Source: Rhodobiaceae bacterium (GTDB lineage: Bacteria > Pseudomonadota > Alphaproteobacteria > Parvibaculales > Parvibaculaceae). Taken from it: a DNA stretch of 8,349 nucleotides. The DNA lies in NCBI GenBank assembly GCA_027352645.1, contig DAIEIL010000050.1, positions 1 through 8,349 of the forward strand. The letters are read 5' to 3'. Below the pieces are notes generated by a model. That model was not told the origin of the DNA, ran no database searches, and saw only the letters and a list, made by a program, of their open reading frames with translations. The translations under genes were made by a program, and so were the position numbers. Position 1 is the stretch's first letter; every line of letters begins with the position of its first letter. This document shows, piece by piece, positions 4,849 to 8,349 of the stretch.

Positions 4849-6828
4849 ATGAGCGAACAGGACGAAACGCAAGGCGAAACGGCTGAGGACGGTGTGGACG
4901 CCACCCCGCTCGGCGCTGCCTATATTGCGGAAAAGGTGAAGCAGCTCCCCGACAGTCCGGGCGTCTATCGCATGTATGACGCCCAGGGCGAGCTTCTCTA
5001 TGTCGGCAAGGCGCGAAGCCTCAAGAAGCGCGTCTACAATTATACGAAGCTCGCCGGCCATTCGAACCGCATTGCGCGGATGATCGCCTCGACCGTCACG
5101 ATGGAGTTCATCACCACCGCGACGGAGACGGACGCCCTCCTCCTCGAAGCGAACCTCATCAAGCGGCTGAAGCCCCGCTACAACGTGCTGATGCGGGACG
5201 ACAAGTCGTTCCCCTTCATCCTGCTGACGGGTGACCACGAGTTCCCTCAGGTCGTGAAGCATCGCGGCAGCCGCTCGCGCAAGGGCGACTATTTCGGCCC
5301 CTTCGCCAATGCGGGCGCGGTCAACGCGACACTCAACGCGCTTCAGAAGGCGTTCCTGCTGCGCTCCTGCTCTGACAGCGTTTTCGAAAGCCGGACGCGC
5401 CCCTGCCTGCTTCATCAGATCAAGCGATGCAGCGCCCCCTGCACTGGCGTGATCGACAAGGACGCCTATGCGGAACTCGTCGCCGAGGCGCGCGACTTCC
5501 TGCGCGGCCGTTCGCGCAAGACGCAGAAGGACCTTGCCACGCATATGGAAGAGGCGGCCACCGCGCTCGACTTCGAACGCGCCGCGATCTATCGCGACCG
5601 CATCCGCGCGCTGACACAGGTGCAGCAGCATCAGGGCATCAACCCGCAGACGGTCACGGAGGCCGATGTCTTCGCTGCCTGGCAGGAAGGCGGCCAGACC
5701 TGTGTGCAAGTGTTCTTCTTCCGCGCCGGACAGAACTGGGGCAACCGCGCCTACTTCCCGCGCCATGACCGCGAACTCGAAACGTCCGAAGTGCTCGACG
5801 CTTTCCTGGCTCAGTTCTACGAAGACAGGCACCCGCCGCGCATGGTGCTTCTGAGCCATGACGTTCCGGGCAAGGCGCTGCTCGCCGAAGCGCTCTCGAT
5901 CATCGCTGGCCGCAAGGTCGCCGTCGGCGTGCCGCAGCGGGGCGAGAAGCGCGAACTGGTAGATCACGCGCTCACCAATGCGCGCGAAGCGCTGGGGCGC
6001 AGGCTCGCGGAGAGCTCGACGCAACGGAAACTCCTCGAAGGCGTGGCCGAAGCCTTCGGCCTCGATCAGGCGCCGGAGCGCATCGAAGTCTACGACAACA
6101 GCCATATCTCCGGCACGAAGCCCGTGGGCGGCATGGTGGTCGCCGGGCCTGAAGGCTTCATGAAGGCGCAGTACCGCAAGTTCAACATCAAGAGCGACAT
6201 CGAGCCGGGCGACGACTACGGCATGATGCGCGAAGTGCTCACGCGCCGCTTCACGCGCCTCTTGAAAGAATCCGGCGAAGCGACGGGCGAAGAAGAGCCC
6301 CGGCCCGAGGATGGCGCGAGCGAAGAGGAAGCGCATTCGCGCGGCAAGGAATTTCCCGACTGGCCGGACCTCATCCTCATCGATGGCGGCGCGGGCCAAC
6401 TCAAGATCGCCTGCGACGTTCTCGCGGAACTCGGCATCGACAGCGTCGCCATTGTCGGCGTCGCCAAGGGGCCGGAGCGCGACGCAGGGCGCGAGCGCTT
6501 CTTCATGCCCGGCCGCGATCCCTTCATGATGGAGCCGCGAAATCCCGTCCTCTACTACCTGCAACGGCTTCGCGACGAGGCGCATCGCTACGCCATCGGC
6601 AGCCATCGCGCGCGGCGCTCCAAGGCCATCGGCGTCAATCCGCTGGACGATGTGCCGGGCGTCGGTCCCGGCCGCAAACGCGCGCTCCTCCGCCATTTCG
6701 GCTCGGCGCGGGCGGTGGCGCGGGCGGGTCTTTCCGACCTGGAGGCCGTCGACGGGATCAGCGCCAAGGTCGCGAAGGCCGTCTATGATTTCTTCCACGG
6801 AAATCCGGACCAACCGTCAAATAACTGA
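4849..6828 (+). CDS. uvrC: Excinuclease ABC subunit C
   Basis: A 659-residue nuclease that makes both cuts around a lesion after UvrA and UvrB have located it. The GIY-YIG domain (about 33-112) has GVY (38-40), YVGKAR (51-56) and the metal-binding Glu100 in DALLLEANLIK; it makes the 3' cut. Four cysteines, 174, 186, 194 and 198, have the spacing 11-7-3 of the iron-sulfur ligands of E. coli UvrC. The UVR segment for UvrB contact is about 225-260. The RNase H-like domain for the 5' cut has Asp416 (VYDNSH), Asp455/456 (GDDYGMM), Asp512 (LILIDGGAGQ) and His579 (RDEAHR). Tandem helix-hairpin-helix motifs end it (601-650). An acidic insertion (about 473-503) makes it longer than the roughly 610-residue E. 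coli form. The ATG has no clear ribosome site; an in-frame stop at 4825 excludes earlier starts. Confidence 0.98.
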   Translation: MSEQDETQGETAEDGVDATPLGAAYIAEKVKQLPDSPGVYRMYDAQGELLYVGKARSLKKRVYNYTKLAGHSNRIARMIASTVTMEFITTATETDALLLEANLIKRLKPRYNVLMRDDKSFPFILLTGDHEFPQVVKHRGSRSRKGDYFGPFANAGAVNATLNALQKAFLLRSCSDSVFESRTRPCLLHQIKRCSAPCTGVIDKDAYAELVAEARDFLRGRSRKTQKDLATHMEEAATALDFERAAIYRDRIRALTQVQQHQGINPQTVTEADVFAAWQEGGQTCVQVFFFRAGQNWGNRAYFPRHDRELETSEVLDAFLAQFYEDRHPPRMVLLSHDVPGKALLAEALSIIAGRKVAVGVPQRGEKRELVDHALTNAREALGRRLAESSTQRKLLEGVAEAFGLDQAPERIEVYDNSHISGTKPVGGMVVAGPEGFMKAQYRKFNIKSDIEPGDDYGMMREVLTRRFTRLLKESGEATGEEEPRPEDGASEEEAHSRGKEFPDWPDLILIDGGAGQLKIACDVLAELGIDSVAIVGVAKGPERDAGRERFFMPGRDPFMMEPRNPVLYYLQRLRDEAHRYAIGSHRARRSKAIGVNPLDDVPGVGPGRKRALLRHFGSARAVARAGLSDLEAVDGISAKVAKAVYDFFHGNPDQPSNN

Positions 6829-6862
6829 CGCCAAATTGTTGGTGCCGAAAGGGTCGTGATCG

Positions 6863-6890
6863 CTGACAGGCGGCGCAACTTTGCTATGCT
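6863..6890 (+). promoter_or_regulatory. Sigma-70-type promoter candidate for pgsA-moaD-moaE
   Basis: CTGACA (6863-6868) and TATGCT (6885-6890) are separated by 16 bases, and the -10 is preceded by TGC, giving an extended -10. Predicted start of transcription is near 6897, about 37 bases before the pgsA ATG. This would let pgsA be expressed independently of uvrC. Confidence 0.5.
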
Positions 6891-6900
6891 GGCGCCTCAC

Positions 6901-6917
6901 GGGGCGCGGCCTGCCCC
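6901..6917 (+). repeat. Short GC hairpin in the pgsA leader
   Basis: GGGGC (6901-6905) pairs with GCCCC (6913-6917) around seven bases, ending 16 bases before the pgsA start. It lies just before the GAGGCGAGG ribosome site. It is short and could be chance in GC-rich DNA. Confidence 0.3.
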
Positions 6918-6933
6918 CTAATACGAGGCGAGG

Positions 6934-7548
6934 ATGCCGATCAATCTGCCCAATCTGCTCACCTATGCCCGCATCGTCATGGTGCCGGCCGTCGTCGCCT
7001 GTTTCTATTTCGAAGGCGACGAGCCGCGCTGGTGGGCGCTCGGAATTTTTGTCCTCGCCGCGGTCACCGATTTCTTCGATGGCTATCTTGCCCGCGCCTG
7101 GGCGCAGCAATCCAATCTCGGCCGCATGCTCGACCCCATCGCCGACAAGCTGCTGGTCGCCGCCGTTCTGCTGGTGCTGACGCGCGACGGCACGATCGCG
7201 GGCTATTCGCTCTGGGCGGCGCTGGTCATTCTCTGCCGTGAAATTCTCGTCTCCGGCCTGCGCGAATTTCTCGCCGAGGTGCGCGTCAGTGTTCCCGTCT
7301 CGCAGCTCGCGAAGTGGAAGACGACGATCCAGATGGTCGCCCTCTCCTTCCTGCTCGCAGGCCCCGCCGGCGACAAGCTGGTGTCCGGCGTCACCACGAC
7401 CGGGCTCGCGCTCCTCTGGGCAGCGGCGATCCTGACGCTCTATACGGGCTATGATTACTTCAAGGCGGGCATCGAACATCTGACGGGCCCGGCGCCCCAG
7501 CACAGCCCCGCGCCGACAACAACTACGGGACAGGACGGCCATCCGTGA
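6934..7548 (+). CDS. pgsA: CDP-diacylglycerol-glycerol-3-phosphate 3-phosphatidyltransferase
   Basis: A 204-residue inner-membrane enzyme that joins CDP-diacylglycerol and sn-glycerol 3-phosphate to make phosphatidylglycerophosphate, the committed step to phosphatidylglycerol and cardiolipin. The CDP-alcohol phosphotransferase motif is complete: Asp46, Asp49-Gly50, Ala53-Arg54, Gly63, Asp67 and Asp71. The opening INLPNLLTYARI (3-14) and the cytoplasmic stretch QLAKWKTTIQM (124-134) are typical of PgsA. Hydrophobic segments lie near 12-27, 35-50, 72-84, 90-108, 131-143 and 155-172. The C-terminal tail (183-204) is Pro/Thr-rich and variable. The start is supported by GAGGCGAGG directly upstream. 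Its stop overlaps the moaD GTG by four bases. Length is close to the usual 180-200 residues. Confidence 0.96.
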   Translation: MPINLPNLLTYARIVMVPAVVACFYFEGDEPRWWALGIFVLAAVTDFFDGYLARAWAQQSNLGRMLDPIADKLLVAAVLLVLTRDGTIAGYSLWAALVILCREILVSGLREFLAEVRVSVPVSQLAKWKTTIQMVALSFLLAGPAGDKLVSGVTTTGLALLWAAAILTLYTGYDYFKAGIEHLTGPAPQHSPAPTTTTGQDGHP

Positions 7549-7796
7549 GGATTCTTTATTTTTCCTGGGTTCGCCAAAAGGTCGGCACCGCCGAAGAGGC
7601 CGTCGCGCTGCCTGCGGACATTGCCACCGTCGCCACGCTGATCGACTGGCTGAAATCGCGTGGGCCCGGCTATGAGGCCGCCTTCGAGAATCTGAAGCTC
7701 ATCCGCGCCGCCATCGATCAGACCCATGCGGAACTCGACGCGAGCATTGCGGGCGCGGACGAGATCGCCTTCTTCCCGCCTGTCACGGGCGGTTAG
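7545..7796 (+). CDS. moaD: Molybdopterin synthase sulfur carrier subunit
   Basis: An 83-residue ubiquitin-fold protein. MoaD carries sulfur as a C-terminal thiocarboxylate and gives it to precursor Z (cyclic pyranopterin monophosphate) in complex with MoaE during molybdenum cofactor synthesis. The sequence opens MRILYFSWVRQKVG and ends ADEIAFFPPVTGG. The terminal Gly-Gly is the site adenylated by MoeB and then sulfurated. Length matches E. coli MoaD (81 residues). It starts with GTG at 7545, overlapping the pgsA stop as GTGA. An AGGA (7532-7535) nine bases upstream is the only ribosome-site candidate, so translation may depend on re-initiation after pgsA. moaE starts four bases after its stop. 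Confidence 0.96.
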   Translation: MRILYFSWVRQKVGTAEEAVALPADIATVATLIDWLKSRGPGYEAAFENLKLIRAAIDQTHAELDASIAGADEIAFFPPVTGG

Positions 7797-7800
7797 CGCC

Positions 7801-8226
7801 ATGATCCGCGTCCAGACGCAGGATTTCGATATCGGCGCGGAGATCGCGGCGCTGACGAGTGGGCGCACGGATATCGGCGCGGTGGTGACTTTCACCGGCC
7901 TCGTGCGCGACGTGACGCTCGAGCTCGAACATTATCCCGCCATGACCGAGCGCGAACTTGAGCGCATCGAGGCGGAAGCCCATGAACGCTGGATGCTTCA
8001 GGCAAGCCTCGTCATCCACCGCGTCGGCAAGCTCTCTCCGGGCGACAATATCGTTCTCGTCGTCACCGCCTCCGCCCATCGCGGCGACGCCTTTCAGGCC
8101 GCCGAGTTTCTGATGGATTACCTCAAGACCCGCGCGCCCTTCTGGAAGCGCGAGGGTGAAAAATGGGTCGAGGCACGCGAGAGCGACGACGAAGCCGCGA
8201 AACGGTGGAGCAAAAAAAGCGGCTGA
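7801..8226 (+). CDS. moaE: Molybdopterin synthase catalytic subunit
   Basis: A 141-residue protein that forms the MoaD2-MoaE2 complex and inserts two sulfurs into precursor Z to give molybdopterin. Family motifs are FTGLVRD (31-37), LEHYPAMTE (42-50), VIHRVGKLSPGD (71-82) and SAHRGDAF (91-98). The nearly invariant YLKTRAPFWKRE (107-118) follows; Lys109 and Lys116 match catalytic Lys119 and Lys126 of E. coli. WVEARESD (122-129) follows. Between VR and LEHYP there are only five residues, against twelve in E. coli MoaE, so the loop there is about seven residues shorter. All other blocks are intact. The ATG at 7801 sits four bases after moaD with GGCGG upstream. The last codons and the stop lie inside the terminator stem. 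Confidence 0.97.
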   Translation: MIRVQTQDFDIGAEIAALTSGRTDIGAVVTFTGLVRDVTLELEHYPAMTERELERIEAEAHERWMLQASLVIHRVGKLSPGDNIVLVVTASAHRGDAFQAAEFLMDYLKTRAPFWKREGEKWVEARESDDEAAKRWSKKSG

Positions 8227-8244
8227 GTTTCCCCAGCCGCTTTT
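8215..8244. terminator. Bidirectional intrinsic terminator between converging genes
   Basis: AAAAGCGGCTG (8215-8225) and CAGCCGCTTTT (8234-8244) form a perfect 11-bp stem with an 8-base loop. On the plus strand TTTT closes the stem, ending the moaE transcript. On the minus strand the stem is followed by seven T (complement of 8212-8218), a stronger signal for the gene coming from the right. The moaE stop codon (8224-8226) lies in the stem. Confidence 0.9.
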
Positions 8245-8268
8245 CCATTCAATTCGTCAGCGCCTTGA

Positions 8269-8349
8269 TTACGCGTTCGCGTGGACGCGGATCTCGCGGC
8301 GAACTTCCGCCATGTAGTCATCATAGAGCGTCGCCGAGATCGTGCCGGG
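8269..8349 (-). CDS. C-terminal end of an unidentified protein, cut by window edge
   Basis: On the minus strand an open frame enters from the right edge and ends in TAA at 8269-8271. It encodes 26 residues, including TLYDDYMAEVRREIRVHANA at the C-terminus, which looks like an amphipathic charged helix. Support for a real gene is its position: the stop falls 24 bases before a hairpin whose minus-strand side has a strong T tract, as expected for a gene convergent with moaE. Base composition resembles coding DNA. The family cannot be named from this much sequence. Confidence 0.6.
   Translation of the reverse strand, partial: PGTISATLYDDYMAEVRREIRVHANA

Noticed and set aside
4798..6813. 671-codon open frame on the minus strand, opposite almost all of uvrC
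   Set aside because: High-GC codon use in uvrC removes stop codons from this antisense frame. The translation is Arg/Ala/Glu/His-rich with no recognisable motif, while uvrC is certain.
7549..8226. Molybdenum cofactor riboswitch upstream of moaDE
   Set aside because: moaD overlaps pgsA by four bases and moaE follows at once, leaving no leader in which such an element could lie.

Overview
The window looks like ordinary chromosomal DNA of a GC-rich alphaproteobacterium. The coding stretches are strongly GC-biased, so the opposite strand carries long empty reading frames. The order uvrC-pgsA-moaD-moaE and the residue patterns of these proteins fit Alphaproteobacteria (Hyphomicrobiales or a relative). 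The sequence does not settle the genus. I see no mobile element, phage gene, CRISPR array, tRNA or rRNA.

Layout. Positions 1-1642 hold two minus-strand genes: a GNAT/CelD-type acyltransferase (416-1642), followed by the N-terminal part of a VOC/glyoxalase-fold protein that runs off the left edge (1-346). A 204-base divergent gap separates them from a plus-strand run: a small cupin (1847-2194), a Ca2+/Na+ exchanger of the CaCA family (2229-3260), a pteridine-reductase-like SDR (3257-4009) and folB (4024-4443). The exchanger and the SDR share an ATGA overlap. The SDR and folB together point to pterin metabolism (folate or tetrahydromonapterin).

Positions 4444-4848 are a 405-base noncoding gap that differs from everything around it. 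It is AT-rich in its middle and holds seven GANTC sites, as many as I find in the other 7.9 kb. It also has a consensus DnaA box, a consensus IHF site and two 8-bp inverted repeats. It is the most interesting part of the window: either a cell-cycle-linked control region for uvrC or, less likely, an origin-like element.

Positions 4849-8226 hold uvrC (excision repair), pgsA (phosphatidylglycerophosphate synthesis), moaD and moaE (the two subunits of molybdopterin synthase). pgsA has its own plausible promoter. It overlaps moaD by four bases, and moaE follows moaD after four bases, so pgsA-moaD-moaE probably form one transcript. A strong hairpin at the end of moaE (8215-8244) works as a terminator on both strands. 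It also serves a converging minus-strand gene of which only the last 26 codons (8269-8349) are present.

Apart from the 4444-4848 gap, the content is housekeeping. I did not find convincing evidence of a new multi-gene system.
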